A stretch of 64,000 nucleotides of DNA from Oscillospiraceae bacterium. GTDB taxonomy: Bacteria; Bacillota; Clostridia; Oscillospirales; Oscillospiraceae. The translations under genes and the position numbers were made by a program. Positions 56,719 to 64,000 of the stretch are shown in pieces (the stretch's first letter is position 1; each line of letters opens with the position of its first letter). The stretch lies in the NCBI GenBank assembly GCA_902761635.1, contig CACWLG010000006.1, positions 35,490 through 99,489 on the forward strand, read 5' to 3'. A model generated the notes under the pieces. It was not told where the DNA came from, did no database searches, and saw only the letters and a program-made list of their open reading frames with translations.

Positions 56719-57588
56719 TTACAGGAGCAGTCCGATCAAAATCCCGCTCAGGGCGGAGAACAAATAGCTGATGCCGACTACGGCAAAATTTTCACGCATG
56801 TCCCGGTTGCTGCGAAAGAGCACCAGCATGCCAATGCCCGCGTTGGAAAGCAGGCCCGCGAAGAGGCCGCCGAGGCCGATGATCCCGGAAAGGAAGGCGC
56901 GCGTCAGGATCACCGAGACAGAGCAGTTCGGGATCAGGCCAAGCAGCGCCAGCAGCATCGCGCCGAGAACAGGCTGCGCCAGGATCGTGCCGGAAAGCTT
57001 TTCCGGTTCCACATTTGCCAGGATCAGGTTCAGCAGGAAGGTCACAATGATCAGCATTCCGGCGATCTTCAGGGTATGAATCAGGGCAGAATGCAGGGCA
57101 CTCCCCTCTTCCTCCTCGCACTCGCAGTGCTCGCGCTCACAGAAGGAATGAATATTCTTGCGGGCAAAGAAGCGGCCAAACAGAAAATCTGCCAGATAAC
57201 CCAGCACAATGCCGAAGCCGGCTTTGAAGGCGACGATGCCGAAAATCCGGCCAAGGCCGAGACCATTTGTCTCCGTGATGGAGGAGAGCATGATCGGAAG
57301 CATCTCATCCGAGGTGGCAAAGAAGACGGCCAGCATGGTGCCTGCCGTGATGGCACCGGTCGAAAACAGCGTCGCCGCCGCGCCGGAGATGCCGCATTGC
57401 GGCACCACACCCAGCAGGCCTCCGATTGCGGGACCCGCTTTGGCCGAATAGGCATGCAGGATGGATTCATCCAGGCGCTTGCTGCGCTCCAGCAGCTCCA
57501 TCAGGTAATAGGCAATAAAAAGGATTGGTATGCTCAAAGCGCCATCCTTCAGCGCATCCAGCGCGCAGTCGATCATCATGTCAAGCAA
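56719..57588 (-). CDS. ArsP_2-like putative heavy-metal exporter
   Basis: This 289-aa integral membrane protein starts at a TTG at 57588 (GGGAG nine bases upstream) or the ATG at 57579. Two related blocks each carry a Gly/Pro-Cys motif in a membrane helix (GGLLGVVPQCGISGAAATLF and LIPNCSVSVILTRAF). This is the ArsP_2/putative manganese transporter architecture. The central cytoplasmic loop is rich in His, Cys and Glu (HSFCEREHCECEEEE), a probable metal-binding stretch. The metal is not known. Its promoter carries a palindrome over the -10. Confidence 0.82.
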   Translation of the reverse strand: MLDMMIDCALDALKDGALSIPILFIAYYLMELLERSKRLDESILHAYSAKAGPAIGGLLGVVPQCGISGAAATLFSTGAITAGTMLAVFFATSDEMLPIMLSSITETNGLGLGRIFGIVAFKAGFGIVLGYLADFLFGRFFARKNIHSFCEREHCECEEEEGSALHSALIHTLKIAGMLIIVTFLLNLILANVEPEKLSGTILAQPVLGAMLLALLGLIPNCSVSVILTRAFLSGIIGLGGLFAGLLSNAGIGMLVLFRSNRDMRENFAVVGISYLFSALSGILIGLLL

Positions 57589-57627
57589 AGATCCCGTCTC
57601 CCGTCATATAAAGAAAAATACAATAGT

Positions 57628-57659
57628 ATTAATATTAATCGCAGTTTACTTGGTTTGTC
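57628..57659 (-). promoter_or_regulatory. ArsP_2 gene promoter with palindrome on the -10
   Basis: On the minus strand, TTGACA, an 18-nt spacer and TAATAT. The 12-bp perfect palindrome ATTAATATTAAT (57628-57639) covers the -10 and could be a metalloregulator site. Confidence 0.6.
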
Positions 57660-57716
57660 AAGTATATTTGCTTTTCATTTCTCACGTGGAATGACAGATT
57701 TTCTTTACAAAAGCGA

Positions 57717-57746
57717 TTGCAGAGGGCGTGGGGCCTGTGATATAAT
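57717..57746 (+). promoter_or_regulatory. Promoter of the DHH phosphoesterase gene
   Basis: TTGCAG (57717-57722), an 18-nt spacer and a perfect TATAAT (57741-57746). Confidence 0.65.
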
Positions 57747-57787
57747 GGATAAAACCAAAAAAAGAAAGCAAATCAGGAGGTCCCGAA

Positions 57788-58720
57788 ATGGAACAGCAAG
57801 TAAGAAGACTTGTCACGAGAAGCGATTTTGACGGTCTGGCCTGCGCCATGATGCTCAAGGAACTGAAGCTGATCGATGAAATCAAGTTCGTGCATCCCAA
57901 GGATGTGCAGGATGGGAAGATCGAACTGTCCAAAAATGATATCACAACGAATCTGCCCTACGATCCCAGAGTATCCATTGCCTTTGACCATCATGAGTCT
58001 GAGGTGGACCGTCTCAAGGCCACCGAGACCAACGGCAAGCTGATCATTGATCCCAAAGCCCGCAGCGCTGCCCGCGTTGTTTATGACTACTACGGCGGTA
58101 AAGAATCCTTCCCGGGCATCTCTGACGATCTGATGAATGCCGTGGACAAGGGCGACAGCGCAGATTTCACGATGGATGAGATCCTGAACCCGAAGGACTG
58201 GGTCCTGCTGCACTACCTGATGGATGCGCGTACGGGCCTTGGCCGCTTCCACAATTTCCGCATCTCCAACTACGATCTGATGATGGAGCTGATCGACTAC
58301 TGCCTCAACCACAATATTGAGGAGATCCTTCAGCTGCCCGATGTGAAAGAGCGCGTCGATCTCTATTTCGAGGAGGCGGAGGAGTTTAAGAAACAGCTCC
58401 TGCGTATTGCGAAGGTTTATGACAAGGTGGTTGTGCTGGATCTGAGAAATGAAGAGGTCATCCATGCCGGCAACCGCTTTATGATCTATGCCCTCTTCCC
58501 CGAAACGCAGATCTCCGTCCATGTGGCCTGGGGCTTCCGTAAGCAGAACACCGCCGTCATGATCGGCAAGTCCATCGTCAACAAGGGCTCCAACGTGGAT
58601 ATCGGCGAGCTCTGCCTCAAGTATGGCGGCGGCGGGCATCACAATGCCGGCACCTGCCAGCTTGACAACGACGTTGTAGATGAGAAGCTGCCCGAGATCA
58701 TTCGTGCCCTCAACGCCTGA
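57788..58720 (+). CDS. DHH/DHHA1 family phosphoesterase
   Basis: This 310-aa protein starts at ATG 57788 behind AGGAGG. Metal-binding motifs are LVTRSDFDGLACAM, VSIAFDHHESEVDRL and the C-terminal GGGGHHNAGTCQ. The layout resembles exopolyphosphatase-like or nanoRNase-like DHH proteins; the substrate cannot be settled from sequence. It has its own promoter and precedes the PRTase-like gene by 83 bp. Confidence 0.88.
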   Translation: MEQQVRRLVTRSDFDGLACAMMLKELKLIDEIKFVHPKDVQDGKIELSKNDITTNLPYDPRVSIAFDHHESEVDRLKATETNGKLIIDPKARSAARVVYDYYGGKESFPGISDDLMNAVDKGDSADFTMDEILNPKDWVLLHYLMDARTGLGRFHNFRISNYDLMMELIDYCLNHNIEEILQLPDVKERVDLYFEEAEEFKKQLLRIAKVYDKVVVLDLRNEEVIHAGNRFMIYALFPETQISVHVAWGFRKQNTAVMIGKSIVNKGSNVDIGELCLKYGGGGHHNAGTCQLDNDVVDEKLPEIIRALNA

Positions 58721-58803
58721 TTGATCAGGCCGCCTCCCCGTTTCAGGAAAAAGCCAAAGCTTTTGCGAATATCGCTTATTATTTAGAAAGGGAGCGTGAC
58801 ACC

Positions 58804-59442
58804 ATGGTTATTCCGACAATTCATTTCCACAGCGAGTACAGCCGAATCCCCCTGCGTATCGCAAAGGGGCACTTTGCCACCAACCACAGCCATATCAATT
58901 ACTACATCGACATGACCTACACCAAGCACCGCCTTGCGGAAGCTCGTCAGGCAGCACAGGAGCTGGTCATGAAGCTGAATCACTCTCTGATCATTGACAC
59001 CGTACTCTGCCTGGACGGGACTGAGGTACTGGGCGCCTGTCTTGCGGAAGAGATGACCGCTGCGGGCATCCGCACCACCAATGAGCATAACACCATGTAT
59101 GTCGTAACGCCGGAGTACACCTCGGCCGGACAGATGATCTTCCGTGAAAACACCGCGCACCTGATCCGCAACCGCCGCGTCCTCGTGCTGGCAGCCTCCG
59201 TCACCACCGGCGGCACCGTGCAGAGCGCGATCCAGACGATTCATTATTACGGCGGCGCCTGCCTTGGGGCATGCAGCATTTTCTCCTGCCTGGAGGAATG
59301 CGCCGGCATCCCTATTACAACGATCTTCCGCTCCGAACAGCTTGAAGGTTATATGTGCCTGCCGGCCAGCCAGTGCCCGCTGTGCAAATCCGGTGTCAAG
59401 CTGGATGCTCTGGTCAACAGCTACGGTATCTCCAGCTTCTGA
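58804..59442 (+). CDS. Phosphoribosyltransferase-like protein
   Basis: This 212-aa protein starts at ATG 58804 behind AAGGGAG. The fold of orotate phosphoribosyltransferase-type enzymes is suggested by SLIIDTVLCLDGTEVLGACL and the PRPP-loop-like VLVLAASVTTGGTVQSAIQ (TTGGT). Two cysteines near the end (CPLCKSGV) may bind zinc. The substrate base is unknown. Whether it replaces the apt gene missing from the recJ-rel region cannot be decided here. Confidence 0.78.
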   Translation: MVIPTIHFHSEYSRIPLRIAKGHFATNHSHINYYIDMTYTKHRLAEARQAAQELVMKLNHSLIIDTVLCLDGTEVLGACLAEEMTAAGIRTTNEHNTMYVVTPEYTSAGQMIFRENTAHLIRNRRVLVLAASVTTGGTVQSAIQTIHYYGGACLGACSIFSCLEECAGIPITTIFRSEQLEGYMCLPASQCPLCKSGVKLDALVNSYGISSF

Positions 59443-59474
59443 CCTGAAGATTTCTTAATACCGCCCTGTATGTC

Positions 59475-59504
59475 TGGACAGAGCATCTTTTGATGTGATA
59501 TACT
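59475..59504 (+). promoter_or_regulatory. Promoter of the CW_7 mini-protein gene
   Basis: TGGACA (59475-59480), an 18-nt spacer and TATACT (59499-59504) with an extended TG two bases before the -10. Confidence 0.6.
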
Positions 59505-59549
59505 CAAGACACCCTCAGATGAGGCATAAAGAATATGGAGGATATACAG

Positions 59550-59786
59550 ATGAATAGATTGACCGATGATGCGCTGCTTGCTGTCGCAGGAGGACAAAAA
59601 AGCGATATTGCTGTTGCGTATGACGTGATCGACGGAAAATACGGCAACGGCCAGGATCGCATCAACAGACTTCGCGCCGCCGGCTATGACCCCGTTGCTG
59701 TTCAGCAGATCGTAAACTACATTCTCAGCCAGCCCAGATATACACAGTACAATCCCCCCTTCAGCAAAGATCCCTATCTTGGCTGA
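59550..59786 (+). CDS. Double-glycine leader plus CW_7 wall-binding domain
   Basis: This 78-aa protein starts at ATG 59550, eight bases after GGAGG. Residues 1-15 (MNRLTDDALLAVAGG) form a double-glycine leader. Residues about 20-60 (VAYDVIDGKYGNGQDRINRL, then AAGYDPVAVQQIVNYIL) match the CW_7 (Cpl-7) repeat that binds peptidoglycan muropeptides in phage and cell-wall hydrolases. No catalytic domain is present, and the tail (PRYTQYNPPFSKDPYLG) is aromatic. Own promoter, SD and terminator make it a real unit. Export and target are inferred. Confidence 0.78.
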   Translation: MNRLTDDALLAVAGGQKSDIAVAYDVIDGKYGNGQDRINRLRAAGYDPVAVQQIVNYILSQPRYTQYNPPFSKDPYLG

Positions 59787-59799
59787 TTTAAGCGGACAT

Positions 59800-59834
59800 A
59801 AAAAGGCACAGGCGAAAAAGCCTGTGCCTTTTTA
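59800..59834. terminator. Bidirectional terminator CW_7 gene/rnj
   Basis: AAAAAGGCACAGGC, a 6-nt loop and GCCTGTGCCTTTTT, a perfect stem with T-tracts on both strands. It serves the converging CW_7 and RNase J genes. Confidence 0.9.
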
Positions 59835-59846
59835 TGTCCATGGAGA

Positions 59847-61505
59847 TCATATCTCGGTAATGACCGGCAGGATCATGGGGCTTCTGCGGGTTGTCTTGTA
59901 CAGATAGCCGGAGATATTGTTTTTCACTTTGTTTTTGATGGCGGTCCAGTCGTTGATATTCTGGGCGGCACAGGTGTCGGCAGATTCCATGGCAACACGC
60001 TTGAGCTCCTCCATCAGCTCCTCCGCTTCCTTGACATAGATAAAGCCGCGGGTAATGATCTGCGGTTCGGAGATAAGCCGATGATCGTGCGTGGAATAGG
60101 GCAGCACCACAACGACCATGCCGTCCTCTGCGAGCTTATGACGGTCACGCAGTACAACGCTGCCGACTTCGCCGACGCCGCTGCCGTCGATCAGAATCGC
60201 ACCGGCAGGAACACTCGCTTCACACTTGATGCTCTTCTTTGTGATCTCGATGACACCACCGTTTTCCGTGATGACAATATTCTTCGGCAAAACGCCCATG
60301 CGCTTGGCAAGCTCTGCATGCTTGACCAGCATACGGTGCTCTCCGTGGATGGGAACAAAAAATTTAGGCTTTGTCAGCGCCAGCATCATTTTCAGCTCTT
60401 CCTGGCAGGCGTGACCTGTTACATGCAGATCCGTATGGCGGTCATAGATAACCTCGGCACCCTTGTGGAAAAGCTCGTCGATAACACGGCTGATCATAGT
60501 CTCGTTGCCGGGGATGGCGGAGGCGGAGATAATGACGCGGTCACCGGCGTCCACATTGATCTGCTTATGCTCCGAGAAAGCCATGCGGTAAAGGGCGGAC
60601 ATGGTCTCGCCCTGGCTGCCGGTGGAGATGATGACCGCCTGGTTGCGCGGCAGCTTGTTGAGCTTTTCAATATCCACCATGACGTTCTCGGGGATATCCA
60701 TGTAGCCGAGGACATTCGCCACGTGCAGGACATTCTCCATGCTGCGGCCGGTGATGCCCACCTTGCGCTTATACTTGGCGGCGACATTGATGATCTGCTG
60801 CAGGCGATGCACATTGGAGGCAAAGGTTGTGATAATGATACGCTTGTCACAGCCCATAAAGAGCTTGTCAAAGCTCTCCCCTACCTTGCTCTCAGAGTCG
60901 GAATGACCGCGCACCTCCACATTGGTGGACTCTCCCATCAGCGCCAGCACACCCTCGTTTCCGAACTGACCAAAGCGGACAAGATCAATCATTTTGCCCG
61001 AGATCGGCGTCACGTCGATCTTATAGTCGCCGGTGTGGATCACCGTGCCGATAGGTGTTGTAATCGCGACAGCGGCAGAGTCCGGAATCGAGTGGTTGAC
61101 GTGGATAAATTCCACGGTGAAACACCCGAGCCGGAAACTCGACCCTGTTTTCTTGGTAAAGATCTGCGTGTTGTACAGCAGATCATGCTCTTCGAGCTTC
61201 AGCTCTATGAGCGCCGCAGTCAGAGGCAGCGTATAGATCGGCACGTCCAGTTCCCGCAGGACATAGGGAATCGCACCGATATGATCCTCATGCCCATGGG
61301 TGAGGATAATGCCGCGAAGCTTTTCCTGGTTTGCCCGCAGATAGGAAATGTCCGGAAAGACGCTGTCAATGCCGTACATATCCTCATCCGGGAAGCCCAT
61401 GCCGCAGTCGACTACGATGATGTCGTTGCCGAACTCATAGGCATACATATTTTTACCGATCTCACCAAGACCGCCAAGGGGAATAACTTTTAACTTAGAT
61501 ACCAT
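59847..61505 (-). CDS. rnj: Ribonuclease J
   Basis: This 552-aa protein starts at the ATG at 61505, five bases after GGAG. The beta-lactamase/beta-CASP nuclease shows VDCGMGFPDEDMYGID, the metal motif ILTHGHEDHIGAIPY, STNVEVRGHS, ISTGSQGE and VTGHACQEELKMML. RNase J is both endonuclease and 5'-3' exonuclease and drives mRNA decay and rRNA maturation. The length is normal for J1-type enzymes. It is transcribed in the same direction as recR and rpe but has a gap of 85 bp from recR. Confidence 0.95.
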   Translation of the reverse strand: MVSKLKVIPLGGLGEIGKNMYAYEFGNDIIVVDCGMGFPDEDMYGIDSVFPDISYLRANQEKLRGIILTHGHEDHIGAIPYVLRELDVPIYTLPLTAALIELKLEEHDLLYNTQIFTKKTGSSFRLGCFTVEFIHVNHSIPDSAAVAITTPIGTVIHTGDYKIDVTPISGKMIDLVRFGQFGNEGVLALMGESTNVEVRGHSDSESKVGESFDKLFMGCDKRIIITTFASNVHRLQQIINVAAKYKRKVGITGRSMENVLHVANVLGYMDIPENVMVDIEKLNKLPRNQAVIISTGSQGETMSALYRMAFSEHKQINVDAGDRVIISASAIPGNETMISRVIDELFHKGAEVIYDRHTDLHVTGHACQEELKMMLALTKPKFFVPIHGEHRMLVKHAELAKRMGVLPKNIVITENGGVIEITKKSIKCEASVPAGAILIDGSGVGEVGSVVLRDRHKLAEDGMVVVVLPYSTHDHRLISEPQIITRGFIYVKEAEELMEELKRVAMESADTCAAQNINDWTAIKNKVKNNISGYLYKTTRRSPMILPVITEI

Positions 61506-61590
61506 TTCTTCTCCAATCAAATGTATTCAGGTTGAATATGTAATAACAGAATAATACAAAAAGAATATAACCGTCCAAAGTAAAAACTAA

Positions 61591-62190
61591 TCAAATCTCG
61601 GTGCGCCCTTCGATGGCGCGGTTCAGTGTGGCGTCATCCGTGAACTCCAGGTTGGAGCCCACCGGAATCCCGTAGGCCAGGCGTGTGGTCTTCACACCGA
61701 AGGGCTTCAGAAGACGGGAGATATACATTGCCGTGGCCTCCCCCTCCGTGTCGGGGTTTGTGGCCATAATGACCTCTTCCACATCGTTTTCTGCCACACG
61801 CACCAGCAGCTCCTTGATCCGGATATCGTCCGGTCCCACATGACCCATCGGGCTCAGCACACCGTGGAGCACATGATAGGTGCCGTTATACTCCCGGCCT
61901 CGTTCGATGCTGAGCACATCCCGCGGCTCCGACACGACACAAATGGTGCTCTTATCGCGGGCAGGACTCGCACAGACAGAGCAGATCTCCCCTTCCGTCA
62001 GGTTCTGACAGATACGGCAGCAGTGCACATTGCGCTTTGCGTCAAGGATCGCATCAGCAAAAGCTTTCGCCTCACTGTCGGGCAGAGACAGGATGTAAAA
62101 GGCAAGGCGCTGGGCACTCTTCCTGCCGATGCCAGGCAGAGAAGCAAAGCGATCCACAAGATTGTCCAGAGATGCAGGGAAAAATGACAT
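61591..62190 (-). CDS. recR: Recombination protein RecR
   Basis: This 199-aa protein starts at the ATG at 62190 behind GAGGAAAT. It has an N-terminal helix-hairpin-helix (FASLPGIGRKSAQRLAFYIL), a four-Cys zinc finger (CCRICQNLTEGEICSVC), a TOPRIM domain (ICVVSEPRDVLSIE, ATNPDTEGEATAMYI) and a C-terminal Walker-B-like tail. It works with RecO and RecF to load RecA at gaps. rpe lies 18 bp upstream in the same direction, probably one operon. Confidence 0.95.
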   Translation of the reverse strand: MSFFPASLDNLVDRFASLPGIGRKSAQRLAFYILSLPDSEAKAFADAILDAKRNVHCCRICQNLTEGEICSVCASPARDKSTICVVSEPRDVLSIERGREYNGTYHVLHGVLSPMGHVGPDDIRIKELLVRVAENDVEEVIMATNPDTEGEATAMYISRLLKPFGVKTTRLAYGIPVGSNLEFTDDATLNRAIEGRTEI

Positions 62191-62208
62191 ACCGATTTCC
62201 TCAAGTCT

Positions 62209-62865
62209 TTACGGATTATGACGGATGGAATGGATGGCGGCTGCGCGGTCTGCCTTCCCGAATACGGCGCTGCCGGCCACAAGCACGTTCGCGCCGGCCT
62301 GCACGCAGAGCGGGGCTGTATGTTCATCGACACCGCCGTCAACCTCCAGATCACAGCCAGGAGCATATTGCGAAAGGATCTCCCGGACGCGCGAAATTTT
62401 CGGAAGCTGGTCTTCCATAAAGCGCTGACCGCCAAATCCCGGCTCTACCGTCATGACCAGCACAAGATCCACACAGTCGACAAAAGGCAGGATCGCCTCT
62501 GCCGGTGTGTGCGGCTTGAGGGTCACACCGGTCTTTTTTCCCTGTCCCCGGACCACCTCAAGAGCCGCACGGATGTTTTCCTCCGTATCGGCCTCCACGT
62601 GGACATTCACGAGATCAGCACCGGCTTGACAGAAACGATCTGCATAGCGCAGAGGCTTTTCGATCATCAGGTGAACATCAAGAAACATCGCTGTACTTTG
62701 CCGCAGGGATTTGATTACAGGAAAGCCGACGGAGATATTCGGCACAAACAGCCCATCCATCACATCGACATGCAGCCAGTCTGCTCCGGCAGCCGCGATT
62801 TCCGATACTTCTGCCCCCAACTGGCAGAAGTTTGCCGATAAAATGGACGGCGCAATTTTGATCAT
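62209..62865 (-). CDS. rpe: Ribulose-phosphate 3-epimerase
   Basis: This 218-aa barrel enzyme interconverts ribulose 5-phosphate and xylulose 5-phosphate in the pentose phosphate pathway. It starts at the ATG at 62865 behind AAGGATGGA. Motifs are KIAPSILSANF, DWLHVDVMDGLFVPNISVG, LMIEKPLRYAD, VMTVEPGFGGQRFMED and LEVDGGV with the metal ligands His/Asp. recR follows on the same strand. Confidence 0.95.
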   Translation of the reverse strand: MIKIAPSILSANFCQLGAEVSEIAAAGADWLHVDVMDGLFVPNISVGFPVIKSLRQSTAMFLDVHLMIEKPLRYADRFCQAGADLVNVHVEADTEENIRAALEVVRGQGKKTGVTLKPHTPAEAILPFVDCVDLVLVMTVEPGFGGQRFMEDQLPKISRVREILSQYAPGCDLEVDGGVDEHTAPLCVQAGANVLVAGSAVFGKADRAAAIHSIRHNP

Positions 62866-63021
62866 GATGTCATTCCATCCTTAATTCAGTACAAACTAAG
62901 TTATTATACTTCTTTTTTTTGCTATTTGCAAGAGATTTTCGCAGGGAAATATATTGTTTTCAATGATTTAACAACTTGACTCTTGCTTGTTATAACTTAC
63001 GTCCTCTGGTGCTTTCTCCAC

Positions 63022-63050
63022 TTGACGTGCCCGGGAATTAGCGATAAAAT
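63022..63050 (+). promoter_or_regulatory. Promoter of xpaC-telA
   Basis: TTGACG (63022-63027), a 17-nt spacer and TAAAAT (63045-63050). The ATG at 63054 would fall on the transcript start, which favours the TTG at 63084 as the true start. Confidence 0.65.
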
Positions 63051-63083
63051 ACAATGAATGAATTTGAACGGGGGTACGATGCA

Positions 63084-63791
63084 TTGAAAAAGAAAAGCAA
63101 CACCGGACTGTGGGTGGCGCTGGGTGTCGGCGGATATGTCGGCCTCTGGGTGCTGGCCGCCCTGATGGGCTGGACAAGCGTTATTTACTTTCTGATCGTG
63201 CTTACTGCCGCCGTTGCCGCCGGTGGGATTGCCGCCCTGTTTATGCGGGCCCGGGCAAAAAGGCAGGAAAGGAAGCTTGAGCGCGAACAGCGCAGCCAGG
63301 CCGACAAGAAACCGGCGACCAGGACTACCGCTTCCGCAAAGAAGAGCTACGGTCCCGAAATCGACCCTATCATTCAGGAAGGGAACCGTGCGCTGAGTGA
63401 GATGGGCCGTCTGTACATGTCGATCAAGGATCCTGTAGTGCGCCAGAAAATCAATGAGCTCATGCGCATAACAGACAAGATCACACAGGACGCCATTGCC
63501 GATCCGTCTGATATCCCCCAGATCCGGAAGTTCATGAACTATTATCTCCCCACAACCATCAAGCTTCTCAACGCCTATGACCGAATGAGCTCGCAGGGGA
63601 TCGAGGGAGAGAATCTGGACAAGAGCATGAAGAACATCAACGAGATGCTCGATGCCGCGATTGAGGCCTATAAAAAGCGTCTGGACTCCCTGTTTGAAGA
63701 CCAGGCACTGGATATTGAGACGGACATTGAAGTCATGAACACCATGCTTGCCAGAGAGGGTCTCTCCGGCAATAAGGATTTTGATATTTGA
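63084..63791 (+). CDS. XpaC-like protein
   Basis: This protein has 235 aa from the TTG at 63084, behind GGGGG. Two membrane helices near the N-terminus (LWVALGVGGYVGLWVLAAL, YFLIVLTAAVAAGGIAALF) are followed by a long helical cytoplasmic domain (EIDPIIQEGNRALSEMGRLY, NYYLPTTIKLLNAYDRM). This is the XpaC family, named for X-phosphate (BCIP) hydrolysis. It is almost always paired with TelA, which follows 19 bp downstream here, and is linked to tellurite or toxic-anion tolerance. Confidence 0.87.
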   Translation: MKKKSNTGLWVALGVGGYVGLWVLAALMGWTSVIYFLIVLTAAVAAGGIAALFMRARAKRQERKLEREQRSQADKKPATRTTASAKKSYGPEIDPIIQEGNRALSEMGRLYMSIKDPVVRQKINELMRITDKITQDAIADPSDIPQIRKFMNYYLPTTIKLLNAYDRMSSQGIEGENLDKSMKNINEMLDAAIEAYKKRLDSLFEDQALDIETDIEVMNTMLAREGLSGNKDFDI

Positions 63792-63810
63792 CAGAAAGGA
63801 TGCAGACAGC

Positions 63811-64000
63811 ATGAACGAAGAGAGCCATATCCCCTCCCTGACCCTGGACCCGACCCCTGCCGCGACTGCCGCCGCTGTTGAGGTGGCCCCCAAGGAGGAA
63901 GCCAAGGAAGAAAAGACGGAAGAAATCGCTGCAAAGGAATACGATCTGAACAGCCTCTCTCCTGCCGAGCAGGCCGCGGTCCGCAACTTTGCAGAGAAGA
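63811..64000 (+). CDS. telA: Toxic anion resistance protein TelA (partial, runs off the end)
   Basis: The start is ATG 63811 behind GAAAGGATG. The first 63 residues (MNEESHIPSLTLDPTPAA, then YDLNSLSPAEQAAVRNFAEK) are the typical N-terminus of TelA/KlaA family helical proteins; the rest lies beyond the window. With xpaC upstream this is the usual two-gene unit associated with tellurite tolerance, although its normal cellular role is unclear. Confidence 0.82.
   Translation, partial: MNEESHIPSLTLDPTPAATAAAVEVAPKEEAKEEKTEEIAAKEYDLNSLSPAEQAAVRNFAEK

Noticed and set aside
60081..61493. A 470-codon open frame on the plus strand
   Set aside because: It is antisense to RNase J with no start signal or domain.
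1..64000. tRNA, rRNA or complete transposase genes
   Set aside because: I looked for typical T-arm and terminal motifs, rRNA signatures and transposase domains by eye and found none; tRNAscan-SE or Infernal would be decisive.

Overview
The window looks like chromosome from an anaerobic, spore-forming member of the Clostridia, probably Oscillospiraceae-like. This is an inference from gene content and order, not from a marker-gene search. Evidence for sporulation: a cotJ operon, spoIVA behind a near-consensus sigma-E promoter, a CwlD-type amidase and a SigH-like sigma factor. Evidence for anaerobic Firmicutes-type metabolism: a PPi-type phosphofructokinase, a class II aldolase and a tRNA-Trp T-box. 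The order queA-tgt-yajC-TIGR04086 and the neighbours recJ, rel and dtd are typical of Firmicutes. By eye the sequence is moderately GC-rich with AT-rich intergenic gaps. I saw no rRNA or tRNA gene, CRISPR array, prophage or intact insertion sequence.

Layout. 0-9.7 kb: a secreted zinc-ribbon protein, an AraC regulator translationally coupled to an MsmK/UgpC-type ATPase, a ParB-like/BMP fusion protein, a DUF554 membrane protein, glgB and a DEDDh exonuclease. 9.7-13.3 kb: murF, a HAD phosphatase and a cotJ operon in which CotJA and CotJB are fused. 13.3-21.4 kb: an ACT protein, rlmD, a small lipoprotein, dapA, then queA, a DUF4160/DUF2442 cassette, tgt, yajC and a TIGR04086 protein. 21.6-24.8 kb: xerD and ruvC-ruvA-ruvB. 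24.8-34.6 kb: a large membrane-bound lipase-like protein, a SigH-like sigma factor, zinc-ribbon and DUF1858 proteins, trmK, a Nif3-like protein, spoIVA, cwlD, radA and a gene of uncertain family. 34.6-45.8 kb: xerC with an elaborate promoter, a degenerate P-type ATPase, divergent fba and pfp, a sensor GGDEF/EAL protein, a GH28 enzyme, a Ser/Arg-headed zinc-ribbon protein and a hemolysin III protein. 45.9-54 kb: an MFS permease, a self-contained 40-codon gene, a LOG-family protein, then recJ-rel-dtd-MBL and a 59-aa protein. 54-64 kb: a Trp T-box with a TrpB2-type enzyme and a double-glycine mini-protein, a VanX-like dipeptidase, an ArsP_2 exporter, a DHH phosphoesterase, a PRTase-like protein, a double-glycine/CW_7 mini-protein, rnj, recR, rpe, xpaC and the start of telA.

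Most of the window is housekeeping: translation and tRNA modification, recombination and repair, cell wall, glycolysis, RNA decay, stringent response and sporulation. The unusual layer is small and mobile. (i) A MITE-like element with long inverted repeats occurs as four copies plus a short scar. One copy lies inside the queA 5' UTR with a CTAT target duplication, and another touches the stop codons of two converging genes. (ii) A DUF4160-DUF2442 cassette is bracketed by a duplicated queA 3' end. (iii) Two mini-proteins carry double-glycine leaders in front of recognisable folds (a CW_7 wall-binding domain and a C2H2-like zinc finger), with no exporter beside them. (iv) A 40-codon gene has a complete transcription unit of its own. 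(v) Several fusions or degenerate enzymes stand out: CotJA-CotJB, ParB-like/BMP and a pseudo-P-type ATPase.
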